A DNA stretch of 64,000 nucleotides from Diorhabda sublineata (taxonomy: Eukaryota; Arthropoda; Insecta; Coleoptera; Chrysomelidae), in the NCBI RefSeq assembly GCF_026230105.1, contig NC_079479.1, positions 17,371,734-17,435,733 of the forward strand, in the 5' to 3' direction. Shown in pieces: positions 29,401 through 43,737 of the stretch. Made by a program: the position numbers and the translations under genes. The notes beneath the pieces are model-generated. The model worked only from the letters and a program-made list of their open reading frames with translations. It did not search any database and was not told the origin of the DNA. How positions within the stretch are numbered: position 1 is the first letter of the stretch; each line of letters begins with the position of its first letter.

Positions 29401-32400
29401 TTCAATGAATGTAAATCGACGATATCTGACAAAGTTAGATGCAAACTCATTCATATATATGAGAAATGTTGAAATTCGACTTCAAATGAGGAAGATAGAC
29501 TTTGAAAATTTTCAATCAACACAAAGTGAGAATCGACTTCAATGGGCTTCAATGGATGTAAATCGACGATATCTGACAACAAAGTTAGATGCAAACTCAT
29601 TCAAATATATAAGTAATGTTGAAACTCGACTTCAAATGAGGAAGATAGACTTTGAAAATTTTCAATCAACACAAAGTGAGAATCGACTTCAATGGGCTTC
29701 AATGAATGTAAATCGACGATATCTGACAATGTTAGATGCAAACTCATTCAAATATATGAGAAATGTTGAAATTCGACTTCAAATGAGGAAGATACACTTT
29801 GAAAATTTTCAATCAACACAAAGTGAGAATCGACTTCAATGGGCTTCAATGAATGTAAATCGACGATATCTGACAAAGTTAGATGCAAACTCATTCAAAT
29901 ATATGAGAAATGTTGAAATTCGACTTCAAATGAGGAAGATAGACTTTGAAAATTTTCAATCAACACAAAGTGAGAATCGACTTCAATGGTCTTCAATGAA
30001 TGTAAATCGACGATATCTGACAAATTCAGATACAATCTCATTCAAATATATAAAAAATGTTGAAATTCGACTTCAAATGAGGAAGATAGACTTTGAAAAT
30101 TTTCAATCAACACAAAGTGAGAATCGACTTCAATGGGCTACAATGGATGTAAATCGACGATATCTGACAAGAAAGTTAGATGCAAACTCATTCAAATATA
30201 TAAAAAATGTTAAAATTCGACTTCAAATGAGGAAGATAGACTTGGAAAATTTTCAATCAACACAAAGTGAGAATCGACTTTAATGGGCTTCAATGAATGT
30301 AAATCGACGATATCTGACAAAGTTAGATGCAAACTCATTCATATATATGAGAAATGTTGAAATTCGACTTCAAATGAGGAAGATAGACTTTGAAAATTTT
30401 CAATCAATACAAAGTGAGAATCGACTTTAATGGGCTTCAATGAATGTAAATCGACGATATCTGACAAAGTTAGATGCAAACTCATTCAAATATATGAGAA
30501 ATGTTGAAATTCGACTTCAAATGAGGAAGATAGACTTTGAAAATTTTCAATCAACACAAAGTGAGAATCGACTTCAATGGTCTTCAATGAATGTAAATCG
30601 ACGATATCTGACAAATTCAGATACAATCTCATTCAAATATATAAGAAATGTTGAAATTCGACTTCAAATGAGGAAGATAGACTTTGAAAATTTTCAATCA
30701 ACACAAAGTGAGAATCGACTTCAATGGGCTACAATGGATGTAAATCGACGATATCTGACAAGAAAGTTAGATGCAAACTCATTCAAATATATAAAAAATG
30801 TTAAAATTCGACTTCAAATGAGGAAGATAGACTTGGAAAATTTTCAATCAACACAAAGTGAGAATCGACTTTAATGGGCTTCAATGAATGTAAATCGACG
30901 ATATCTGACAAAGTTAGATGCAAACTCATTCAAATATATGAGAAATGTTGAAATTCGACTTCAAATGAGGAAGATAGACTTTGAAAATTTTCAATCAAAA
31001 CAAAGTGAGAATCGATTTCAATGGGCTTCAATGAATGTAAATCGACGATATCTGACAAAGTTAGATGCAAACTCATTCAAATATATAAAAAATGTCAAAA
31101 TTCGACTTCAAATGAGGAAGATAGACTTGGAAAATTTTCAATCAACACAAAGTGAGAATCGACTTCAATGGTCTTCAATGAATGTAAATCGACGATATCT
31201 GACAAATTCAGATACAATCTCATTCAAATATATAAGAAATTTTGAAATTCGACTTCAAATGAGGAAGATAGACTTTGAAAATTTTCAATCAACACAAAGT
31301 GAGAATCGACTTCAATGGGCTACAATGGATGTAAATCGACGATATCTGACAAAGTTAGATGCAAACTCATTCAAATATATGAGAAATGTTGAAATTCGAC
31401 TTCAAATGAGGAAGATAGACTTTGAAAATTTTCAATCAACACAAAGTGAGAATCGACTTCATTGGTCTTCAATGAATGTAAATCGACGATATCTGACAAA
31501 TTCAGATACAATCTCATTCAAATATATAAGAAATGTTGAAATTCGACTTCAAATGAGGAAGATAGACTTTGAAAATTTTCAATCAACACAAAGTGAGAAT
31601 CGACTTCAATGGGCTTCAATGAATGTAAATCGACGATATCTGACAAGAAAGTTAGATGCAAACTCATTCAAATATATAAAAAATGTTAAAATTCGACTTC
31701 AAATGAGGAAGATAGACTTTGAAAATTTTCAATCAACACAAAGTGAGAATCGACTTTAATGGGCTTCAATGAATGTAAATCGACGATATCTGACAAAGTT
31801 AGATGCAAACTCATTCAATTATATAAAAAATGTTAAAATTCGACTTCAAATGAGGAAGATAGACTTGGAAAATTTTCAATCAACACAAAGTGAGAATCGA
31901 CTTTAATGGGCTTCAATGAATGTAAATCGACGATATCTGACAAAGTTAGATGCAAACTCATTCATATATATGAGAAATGTTGAAATTCGACTTCAAATGA
32001 GGAAGATAGACTTTGAAAATTTTCAATCAAGACAAAGTGAGAATCGACTTCAATGGGCTTCAATGAATGTAAATCGACGATATCTGACAAAGCTAGATGC
32101 AAACTCATTCAAATATATAAAAAATATTGAAATTCGACTTCAAATGAGGAAGATACACTTTGAAAATTTTCAATCAACACAAAGTGAGAATCGAATTCAA
32201 TGTGCTTCATTGAATGTAAATCGACGATATCTGACAAATTCAGATACAATCTCATTCAAATATATAAGAAATGTTGAAATTCGACTTCAAATGAGGAATG
32301 AGGACTTTGAAAATTTTCAATCAACACAAAGTGAGAATCGACTTCAATGGGCTTCAATGAATGTAAATCGACGATATCTGACAAGAAAGTTAGATGCAAA

Positions 32401-33094
32401 CTCATTCAAATATATAAAAAATGTTAAAATTCGACTTCAAATGAGGAAGATAGACTTCGAAAATTTTCAATCAACACAAAGTGAGAATCGACTTTAATGG
32501 GCTTCAATGAATGTAAATCGACGATATCTGACAAAGTTAGATGCAAACTCATTCAAATATATGAGAAATGTTGAAATTCGACTTCAAATGAGGAAGATAG
32601 ACTTTGAAAATTTTCAATCAAAACAAAGTGAGAATCGATTTCAATGGGCTTCAATGAATGTAAATCGACGATATCTGACAAAGTTAGATGCAAACTCATT
32701 CAAATATATAAAAAATGTCAAAATTCGACCTCAAATGAGGAAGATAGACTTGGAAAATTTTCAATCAACACAAAGTGAGAATCGACTTTATTGGGCTTCA
32801 ATGAATGTAAATCGAAGATATCTGACAAATTTAGATGCAAACTCATTCATATATATGAGAAATGTTGAAATTCGACTTCAAATGAGGAAGATAGACTTTG
32901 AAAATTTTCAATCAACACAAAGTGAGAATCGACTTTAATGGGCTTCAATGAATGTAAATCGAGGATATCTGACAAAGTTAGATGCAAACTCATTCAAATA
33001 TATGAGAAATGTTGAAATTCGACTTCAAATGAGGAAGATAGACTTTGAAAATTTTCAATCAACACAAAGTGAGAATCGACTTCAATGGGCTTCA

Positions 33095-36040
33095 ATGAAT
33101 GTAAATCGACGATATCTGACAAACTTAGATGCAAACTCATTCAAATATATAAGAAATGTTGAAACTCGACTTCAAATGAGGAAGATAGACTTTGAAAATT
33201 TTCAATCAACACAAAGTGAGAATCGACTTCAATGGGCTTCAATGAATGTAAATCGACGATATCTGACAATGTTAGATGCAAACTCATTCAAATATATGAG
33301 AAATGTTGAAATTCGACTTCAAATGAGGAAGATACACTTTGAAAATTTTCAATCAACACAAAGTGAGAATCGAATTCAATGTGCTTCATTGAATGTAAAT
33401 CGACGATATCTGACAAAGTTAGATGCAAACTCATTCAAATATATGAGAAACGTTGAAATTCGACTTCAAATGAGGAAGATAGACTTTGAAAATTTTCAAT
33501 CAACACAAAGTGAGAATCGACTTCAATGGTCTTCAATGAATGTAAATCGACGATATCTGTCAAATTCAGATACAATCTCATACAAATATATATGAAATGT
33601 TGAAATTCGACTTCAAATGAGGAAGATAGACTTTGAAAATTTTCAATCAACACAAAGTGAGAATCGACTTCAATGGGCTTCAATGGATGTAAATCGACGA
33701 TATCTGACAAGAAAATTAGATGCAAACTCATTCAAATATATAAAAAATGTTAAAATTCGACTTCAAATGAGGAAGATAGACTTGGAAAATTTTCAATCAA
33801 CACAAAGTGAGAATCGACTTTAATGGGCTTCAATGAATGTAAATCGACGATATCTGACAAAGTTAGATGCAAACTCATTCATATATATGAGAAATGTTGA
33901 AATTCGACTTCAAATGAGGAAGATAGACTTTGAAAATTTTCAATCAACACAAAGTGAGAATCGACTTCAATGGGCTTCAATGAATGTAAATCGACGATAT
34001 CTGACAAAGTTAGATGCAAACTCATTCAAATATATAAAAAATATTGAAATTCGACTTCAAATGAGGAAGATAGACTTTGAAAATTTTCAATCAACACAAA
34101 GTGAGAATCGACTTCAATGGGCTTCAATGAATGTAAATCGACGATATCTGACAATGTTAGATGCAAACTCATTCAAATATATGAGAAATGTTGAAATTCG
34201 ACTTCAAATGAGGAAGATACACTTTGAAAATTTTCAATCAACACAAAGTGAGAATCGACTTCAATGGGCTTCAATGAATGTAAATCGACGATATCTGACA
34301 AAGTTAGATGCAAACTCATTCAAATATATGAGAAATGTTGAAATTCGACTTCAAATGAGGAAGATACACTTTGAAAATTCTCAATCAACACAAAGTGAGA
34401 ATCGACTTCAATGGGCTTCAATGAATGTAAATCGACGATATCTGACAAATTCAGATACAATCTCATTCAAATATATGAGAAATGTTGAAATTCGACTTTA
34501 AATGAGGAAGATAGACTTTGAAAATTTTCAATCAACACAAAGTGAGAATCGACTTCAATGGGCTTCAATGAATGTAAATCGACGATATCTGACAAACTTA
34601 GATGCAAACTCATTCAAATATATAAGAAATGTTGAAACTCGACTTCAAATGAGGAAGATAGACTTTGAAAATTTTCAATCAACACAAAGTGAGAATCGAC
34701 TTCAATGGGCTTCAATGAATGTAAATCGACGATATCTGACAATGTTAGATGCAAACTCATTCAAATATATGAGAAATGTTGAAATTCGACTTCAAATGAG
34801 GAAGATACACTTTGAAAATTTTCAATCAACACAAAGTGAGAATCGAATTCAATGTGCTTCATTGAATGTAAATCGACGATATCTGACAAAGTTAGATGCA
34901 AACTCATTCAAATATATGAGAAACGTTGAAATTCGACTTCAAATGAGGAAGATAGACTTTGAAAATTTTCAATCAACACAAAGTGAGAATCGACTTCAAT
35001 GGTCTTCAATGAATGTAAATCGACGATATCTGTCAAATTCAGATACAATCTCATACAAATATATATGAAATGTTGAAATTCGACTTCAAATGAGGAAGAT
35101 AGACTTTGAAAATTTTCAATCAACACAAAGTGAGAATCGACTTCAATGGGCTTCAATGGATGTAAATCGACGATATCTGACAAGAAAATTAGATGCAAAC
35201 TCATTCAAATATATAAAAAATGTTAAAATTCGACTTCAAATGAGGAAGATAGACTTGGAAAATTTTCAATCAACACAAAGTGAGAATCGACTTTAATGGG
35301 CTTCAATGAATGTAAATCGACGATATCTGACAAAGTTAGATGCAAACTCATTCATATATATGAGAAATGTTGAAATTCGACTTCAAATGAGGAAGATAGA
35401 CTTTGAAAATTTTCAATCAACACAAAGTGAGAATCGACTTCAATGGGCTTCAATGAATGTAAATCGACGATATCTGACAAAGTTAGATGCAAACTCATTC
35501 AAATATATAAAAAATATTGAAATTCGACTTCAAATGAGGAAGATAGACTTTGAAAATTTTCAATCAACACAAAGTGAGAATCGACTTCAATGGGCTTCAA
35601 TGAATGTAAATCGACGATATCTGACAATGTTAGATGCAAACTCATTCAAATATATGAGAAATGTTGAAATTCGACTTCAAATGAGGAAGATACACTTTGA
35701 AAATTTTCAATCAACACAAAGTGAGAATCGACTTCAATGGGCTTCAATGAATGTAAATCGACGATATCTGACAAAGTTAGATGCAAACTCATTCAAATAT
35801 ATGAGAAATGTTGAAATTCGACTTCAAATGAGGAAGATACACTTTGAAAATTCTCAATCAACACAAAGTGAGAATCGACTTCAATGGGCTTCAATGAATG
35901 TAAATCGACGATATCTGACAAATTCAGATACAATCTCATTCAAATATATGAGAAATGTTGAAATTCGACTTTAAATGAGGAAGATAGACTTTGAAAATTT
36001 TCAATCAACACAAAGTGAGAATCGACTTCAATGGGTTTCA
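33095..36040 (+). repeat. Two adjacent 1473-bp (10-mer) higher-order repeats
   Basis: Block 33095-34567 recurs at 34568-36040. Shared rare markers are GACAAACTTAG at the start, the CGAATTCAATGTGCTTCATTG monomer near 33372 and 34845, GAGAAACGTTG, and TCATACAAATATATATGAAATG near 33578 and 35051. Confidence 0.8.
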
Positions 36041-39000
36041 ATGGATGTAAATCGACGATATCTGACAACAAAGTTAGATGCAAACTCATTCAAATATATG
36101 AGAAATGTTGAAACTCGACTTCAAATGAGGAAGATAGACTTTGAAAATTTTCAATCAACACAAAGTGAGAATCAACTTCAATGGGCTTCAATGAATGTAA
36201 ATCGACGATATCTGACAATGTTAGATGCAAACTCATTCAAATATATGAGAAATGTTGAAATTCGACTTCAAATGAGGAAGATACACTTTGAAAATTTTCA
36301 ATCAACACAAAGTGAGAATCGACTTCAATGGGCTTCAATGGATGTAAATCGACAATATCTGACAAGAAAGTTAGATGCAAACTCATTCAAATATATAAAA
36401 AATGTTAAAATTCGACTTCAAATGAGGAAGATAGACTTTGAAAATTTTCAATCAACACAAAGTGAGAATCGACTTCAATGGTCTTCAATGAATGTAAATC
36501 GACGATATCTGACAAATTCAGATACAATCTCATACAAATATATAAGAAATGTTGAAATTCGACTTCAAATGAGGAAGATAGACTTTGAAAATTTTCAATC
36601 AACACAAAGTGAGAATCGACTTCAATGGGCTTCAATGGATGTAAATCGACGATATCTGACAAGAAAGTTAGATGCAAACTCATTCAAATATATAAAAAAT
36701 GTTAAAATTCGACTTCAAATGAGGAAGATAGACTTGGAAAATTTTCAATCAACACAAAGTGAGAATCGACTTCAATGGGCTTCAATGAATGTAAATCGAC
36801 GATATCTGACAAAGTTAGATGCAAACTCATTCAAATATATGAGAAATGTTGAAATTCGACTTCAAATGAGGAAGATAGACTTTGAAAATTTTCAATCAAC
36901 ACAAAGTGAGAATCGACTTCAATGGTCTTCAATGAATGTAAATCGACGATATCTGACAAATTCAGATACAATCTCATTCAAATATATAAGAAATGTTGAA
37001 ATTCGACTTCAAATGAGGAAGATAGACTTTGAAAATTTTCATTCAACACAAAGTGAGAATCGACTTCAATGGGCTTCAATGGATGTAAATCGACGATATC
37101 TGACAAGAAAGTTAGATGCAAACTCATTCAAATATATAAAAAATGTTGAAATTCGACTTCAAATGAGGAAGATAGACTTTGAAAATTTTCAATCAACACG
37201 AAGTGAGAATCGACTTCAATGGTCTTCAATGAATGTAAATCGACGATATCTGTCAAATTCAGATACAATCTCATACAAATATATATGAAATGTTGAAATT
37301 CGACTTCAAATGAGGAAGATAGACTTTGAAAATTTTCAATCAACACAAAGTGAGAATCGACTTCAATGGGCTTCAATGGATGTAAATCGACGATATCTGA
37401 CAAGAAAATTAGATGCAAACTCATTCAAATATATAAAAAATGTTAAAATTCGACTTCAAATGAGGAAGATAGACTTGGAAAATTTTCAATCAACACAAAG
37501 TGAGAATCGACTTTAATGGGCTTCAATGAATGTAAATCGACGATATCTGACAAAGTTAGATGCAAACTCATTCATATATATGAGAAATGTTGAAATTCGA
37601 CTTCAAATGAGGAAGATAGACTTTGAAAATTTTCAATCAACACAAAGTGAGAATCGACTTCAATGGGCTTCAATGAATGTAAATCGACGATATCTGACAA
37701 AGTTAGATGCAAACTCATTCAAATATATAAAAAATATTGAAATTCGACTTCAAATGAGGAAGATAGACTTTGAAAATTTTCAATCAACACAAAGTGAGAA
37801 TCGACTTCAATGGGCTTCAATGAATGTAAATCGACGATATCTGACAATGTTAGATGCAAACTCATTCAAATATATGAGAAATGTTGAAATTCGACTTCAA
37901 ATGAGGAAGATACACTTTGAAAATTTTCAATCAACACAAAGTGAGAATCGACTTCAATGGGCTTCAATGAATGTAAATCGCCGATATCTGACAAAGTTAG
38001 ATGCAAACTCATTCAAATATATGAGAAATGTTGAAATTCGACTTCAAATGAGGAAGATACACTTTGAAAATTCTCAATCAACACAAAGTGAGAATCGACT
38101 TCAATGGGCTTCAATGAATGTAAATCGACGATATCTGACAAATTCAGATACAATCTCATTCAAATATATGAGAAATGTTGAAATTCGACTTTAAATGAGG
38201 AAGATAGACTTTGAAAATTTTCAATCAACACAAAGTGAGAATCGACTTCAATGGGCTTCAATGGATGTAAATCGACGATATCTGACAACAAAGTTAGATG
38301 CAAACTCATTCAAATATATGAGAAATGTTGAAACTCGACTTCAAATGAGGAAGATAGACTTTGAAAATTTTCAATCAACACAAAGTGAGAATCGACTTCA
38401 ATGGGCTTCAATGAATGTAAATCGACGATATCTGACAATGTTAGATGCAAACTCATTCAAATATATGAGAAATGTTGAAATTCGACTTCAAATGAGGAAG
38501 ATACACTTTGAAAATTTTCAATCAACACAAAGTGAGAATCGACTTCAATGGGCTTCAATGGATGTAAATCGACAATATCTGACAAGAAAGTTAGATGCAA
38601 ACTCATTCAAATATATAAAAAATGTTAAAATTCGACTTCAAATGAGGAAGATAGACTTTGAAAATTTTCAATCAACACAAAGTGAGAATCGACTTCAATG
38701 GTCTTCAATGAATGTAAATCGACGATATCTGACAAATTCAGATACAATCTCATACAAATATATAAGAAATGTTGAAATTCGACTTCAAATGAGGAAGATA
38801 GACTTTGAAAATTTTCAATCAACACAAAGTGAGAATCGACTTCAATGGGCTTCAATGGATGTAAATCGACGATATCTGACAAGAAAGTTAGATGCAAACT
38901 CATTCAAATATATAAAAAATGTTAAAATTCGACTTCAAATGAGGAAGATAGACTTGGAAAATTTTCAATCAACACAAAGTGAGAATCGACTTCAATGGGC

Positions 39001-39440
39001 TTCAATGAATGTAAATCGACGATATCTGACAAAGTTAGATGCAAACTCATTCAAATATATGAGAAATGTTGAAATTCGACTTCAAATGAGGAAGATAGAC
39101 TTTGAAAATTTTCAATCAACACAAAGTGAGAATCGACTTCAATGGTCTTCAATGAATGTAAATCGACGATATCTGACAAATTCAGATACAATCTCATTCA
39201 AATATATAAGAAATGTTGAAATTCGACTTCAAATGAGGAAGATAGACTTTGAAAATTTTCATTCAACACAAAGTGAGAATCGACTTCAATGGGCTTCAAT
39301 GGATGTAAATCGACGATATCTGACAAGAAAGTTAGATGCAAACTCATTCAAATATATAAAAAATGTTGAAATTCGACTTCAAATGAGGAAGATAGACTTT
39401 GAAAATTTTCAATCAACACGAAGTGAGAATCGACTTCAAT
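35090..39440 (+). repeat. Two adjacent 2220-bp (15-mer) higher-order repeats
   Basis: Block 35090-37309 recurs from 37310 (shift 2220 bp, 15 monomers plus five 3 bp insertions). Shared markers include CGACAATATC, TTTCATTCAACAC and CAACACGAAG. By eye the copies differ at few places: GGGTTTC near 36033 against GGGCTTC near 38253, GAGAATCAAC near 36170 against GAGAATCGAC, and CGCCGATATC near 37980. The copies join inside the 1473 bp family, so two amplification events overlap. Confidence 0.82.
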
Positions 39441-40212
39441 GGGCTTCAATGGATGTAAATCGACGATATCTGACAAGAAAGTTAGATGCAAACTAATTCA
39501 AATATATGAAAAATGTTAAAATTCGACTTCAAATGAGGAAGATAGACTTTGAAAATTTTCAATCAACACAAAGTGAGAATCGACTTCAATGGGCTTCAAT
39601 GAATGTAAATCGACGATATCTGACAATGTTAGATGCAAACTCATTCAAATATATGAGAAATGTTGAAATTCGACTTCAAATGAGGAAGATACACTTTGAA
39701 AATTTTTCAATCAACACAAAGTGAGAATCGACTTCAATGGGCTTCAATGAATGTAAATCGACGATATCTGACAAAGTTAGATGCAAACTCATTCAAATAT
39801 ATGAGAAATGTTGAAATTCGACTTCAAATGAGGAAGATACACTTTGAAAATTTTCAATCAACACAAAGTGAGAATCGACTTCAATGGGCTTCAATGAATG
39901 TAAATCGACGATATCTGACAAAGTTAGATGCAAACTCATTCAAATATATGAGAAATGTTGAAATTCGACTTCAAATGAGGAAGATACACTTTGAAAAATT
40001 TCAATCAACACAAAGTGAGAATCGACTTCAATGGGCTTCAATGAATGTAAATCGACGATATCTGACAAAGTTAGATGCAAACTCATTCAAATATATAAGA
40101 AATGTTGAAATTCGACTTCAAATAAGGAAGATAGACTTTGAAAATTTTCAATCAACACAAAGTGAGAATCGACTCCAATGGGCTTTAATGAATGTAAATC
40201 GATGATATCTGA

Positions 40213-43010
40213 CAAAGTTAGATGCAAACTCATTCAAATATATGAGAAATGTTGAAATTCGACTTCAAATGAGGAAGATAGACTTTGAAAATTTTCAATC
40301 AACACAAAGTGAGAATCGACTTCAATGGGCTTCAATGAATGTAAATCGACGATATCTGATAAAGTTAGATGCGAACTCATTTAAATATATGAGAAATGTT
40401 GAAATTCGAATTCAAATGAGGAAGATAGACTTTGAAAATTTTCAATCAACACAAAGTGAGAATCGACTTCAATGGGCTTCAATGGATGTAAATCGACGAT
40501 ATCTGACAAAGTCAGATACAAACTCATTCAAATATATAAGAAATGTTGAAATTCGACTTCAAATGAGGAAGATAGACTTTGAAAATTTTCAATCAACACA
40601 AAGTGGGAATCGACTTCAATGGGCTTCAATGAATGTAAATCGACGATATCTGATAAAGTTAGATGCGAACTCATTCAAAAATATAAGGAATGTTGAAATT
40701 CGACTTCAAATGAGGAAGATAGACTTTGAAAATTTTCAATCAACACAAAGTGAGAATCGACTTCAATGGGCTTCAATGAATGTAAATCGACGATATCTGA
40801 CAAAGTTAGATGCAAACTCATTCAAATATATGAGAAATGTTGAAATTCGACTTCAAATGAGGAAGATAGACTTTGAAAATTTTCAATCAACACAAAGTGG
40901 GAATCGACTTCAATGGGCTTCAATGAATGTAAATCGACGATATCTGATAAAGTTAGATGCGAACTCATTCAAATATATGAGAAATGTTGAAATTCGACTT
41001 CAAATGAGGAAGATAGACTTTGAAAATTTTCAATCAACACAAAGTGAGAATCGACTCCAATGGGCTTTAATGAATGTAAATCGACGATATCTGATAAAGT
41101 TAGATGCGAACTCATTCCAATATATGAGAAATGTTGAAATTCGACTTCAAATGAGGAAGATAGACTTTGAAAATTTTCAATCAACACAAAGTGAGAATCG
41201 ACTCCAATGGGCTTTAATGAATGTAAATCGATGATATCTGACAAAGTTAGATGCAAACTCATTCAAATATATGAGAAATGTTGAAATTCGACTTCAAATG
41301 AGGAAGATAGACTTTGAAAATTTTCAATCAACACAAAGTGAGAATCGACTTCAATGGGCTTCAATGAATGTAAATCGACGATATCTGATAAATTTAGATG
41401 CGAACTCATTTAAATATATGAGAAATGTTGAAATTCGACTTCAAATGAGGAAGATAGACTTTGAAAATTTTCAATCAACACAAAGTGAGAATCGACTTCA
41501 ATGGGCTTCAATGGATGTAAATCGACGATATCTGACAAAGTCAGATACAAACTCATTCAAATATATAAGAAATGTTGAAATTCGACTTCAAATGAGGAAG
41601 ATAGACTTTGAAAATTTTCAATCAACACAAAGTGGGAATCGACTTCAATGGGCTTCAATGAATGTAAATCGACGATATCTGATAAAGTTAGATGCGAACT
41701 CATTCAAAAATATAAGGAATGTTGAAATTCGACTTCAAATGAGGAAGATAGACTTTGAAAATTTTCAATCAACACAAAGTGAGAATCGACTTCAATGGGC
41801 TTCAATGAATGTAAATCGACGATATCTGACAAAGTTAGATGCAAACTCATTCAAATATATGAGAAATGTTGAAATTCGACTTCAAATGAGGAAGATAGAC
41901 TTTGAAAATTTTCAATCAACACAAAGTGGGAATCGACTTCAATGGGCTTCAATGAATGTAAATCGACGATATCTGATAAAGTTAGATGCGAACTCATTCA
42001 AATATATGAGAAATGTTGATATTCGACTTCAAATGAGGAAGATAGACTTTGAAAATTTTCAATCAACACAAAGTGAGAATCGACTCCAATGGGCTTTAAT
42101 GAATGTAAATCGACGATATCTGATAAAGTTAGATGCGAACTCATTCCAATATATGAGAAATGTTGAAATTCGACTTCAAATGAGGAAGATAGACTTTGAA
42201 AATTTTCAATCAACACAAAGTGAGAATCGACTCCAATGGGCTTTAATGAATGTAAATCGATGATATCTGACAAAGTTAGATGCAAACTCATTCAAATATA
42301 TGAGAAATGTTGAAATTCGACTTCAAATGAGGAAGATAGACTTTGAAAATTTTCAATCAACACAAAGTGAGAATCGACTTCAATGGGCTTCAATGAATGT
42401 AAATCGACGATATCTGATAAATTTAGATGCGAACTCATTTTAATATATGAGAAATGTTGAAATTCGACTTCAAATGAGGAAGATAGACTTTGAAAATTTT
42501 CAATCAACACAAAGTGAGAATCGACTTCAATGGGCTTCAATGGATGTAAATCGACGATATCTGACAAAGTCAGATACAAACTCATTCAAATATATAAGAA
42601 ATGTTGAAATTCGACTTCAAATGAGGAAGATAGACTTTGAAAATTTTCAATCAACACAAAGTGGGAATCGACTTCAATGGGCTTCAATGAATGTAAATCG
42701 ACGATATCTGATAAAGTTAGATGCGAACTCATTCAAAAATATAAGGAATGTTGAAATTCGACTTCAAATGAGGAAGATAGACTTTGAAAATTTTCAATCA
42801 ACACAAAGTGAGAATCGACTTCAATGGGCTTCAATGAATGTAAATCGACGATATCTGACAAAGTTAGATGCAAACTCATTCAAATATATGAGAAATGTTG
42901 AAATTCGACTTCAAATGAGGAAGATAGACTTTGAAAATTTTCAATCAACACAAAGTGGGAATCGACTTCAATGGGCTTCAATGAATGTAAATCGACGATA
43001 TCTGATAAAG
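40213..43010 (+). repeat. 1029-bp (exact 7-mer) higher-order repeat, nearly three copies
   Basis: Seven monomers of exactly 147 bp form a 1029 bp unit at 40213-41241 and 41242-42270, and a third partial copy from 42271 until the order changes near 43010. Markers are the CGATGATATC monomer, GATGCGAACTC monomers, CAAAAATATAAGG and AAAGTGGGAATC. No 3 bp insertions occur here, so this end of the array forms a separate subfamily from the 1-39.5 kb part. Confidence 0.85.
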
Positions 43011-43737
43011 TTAGATGCGAACTCATTCCAATATATGAGAAATGTTGAAATTCGACTTCAAATGAGGAAGATAGACTTTGAAAATTTTCAATCAACACAA
43101 AGTGAGAATCAACTCCAATGGGCTTTAATGAATGTAAATCGACGATATCTGATAAAGTTAGATGCGAACTCATTCAAATATATGAGAAATGTTGAAATTC
43201 GACTTCAAATGAGGAAGATAGACTTCGAAAATTTTCAATCAACACAAAGTGAGAATCGACTTCAATGGGCTTCAATGAATGTAAATCGACGATATCTGAC
43301 AAAGTTAGATGCAAACTCATTCAAATATATAAGAAATGTTGAAATTCGACTTCAAATAAGGAAGATAGACTTTGAAAATTTTCAATCAACACAAAGTGAG
43401 AATCGACTCCAATGGGCTTTAATGAATGTAAATCGATGATATCTGACAAAGTTAGATGCAAACTCATTCAAATATATGAGAAATGTTGAAATTCGACTTC
43501 AAATGAGGAAGATAGACTTTGAAAATTTTCAATCAACACAAAGTGGGAATCGACTTCAATGGGCTTCAATGAATGTAAATCGACGATATCTGATAAAGTT
43601 AGATGCGAACTCATTTAAATATATGAGAAATGTTGAAATTCGACTTCAAATGAGGAAGATAGACTTTGAAAATTTTCAATCAACACAAAGTGAGAATCGA
43701 CTTCAATGGGCTTCAATGAATGTAAATCGACGATATC

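Larger units (their letters stand above)
1..43737 (+). repeat. 147-bp satellite array, left block (about 295-300 monomers)
   Basis: Head-to-tail monomers of 147 bp (49 codons) fill this whole stretch with no unrelated insertion that I can see. A typical monomer starts at a conserved ATGAATGTAAATCGACGATATC and ends at CGACTTCAATGGGCTTCA. Length variants are 150 bp (an extra ACA, AGA or ATA before AGTTAGATGC) and 141 bp (a 6 bp deletion near 11461 and 13375). Sequence variants include TTAGATGCAAACTC versus TCAGATACAATCTC in the centre and GATAGAC versus GATACAC. Each monomer has one GATATC (EcoRV) site and a 14 bp palindrome. The plus frame that starts at the conserved ATG is open through most monomers, broken mainly by recurrent C-to-T or similar changes that make TAA or TGA. 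The array begins before the window and ends at the gap. Function is unknown; a heterochromatic or centromeric role is possible but not shown. Confidence 0.97.

Noticed and set aside
14..43439. Dozens of long plus-strand open frames encoding a 49-residue repeat
   Set aside because: They follow from a 147 bp tandem satellite in one phase. Frames start and stop at single-base variants, have no promoter or flanking gene structure, and the same satellite on the right has frame-breaking insertions. Kept only as a finding to test, not as genes.
1..43737. CRISPR array
   Set aside because: Repeats are contiguous 147 bp units with no unique spacers, in a eukaryotic setting.
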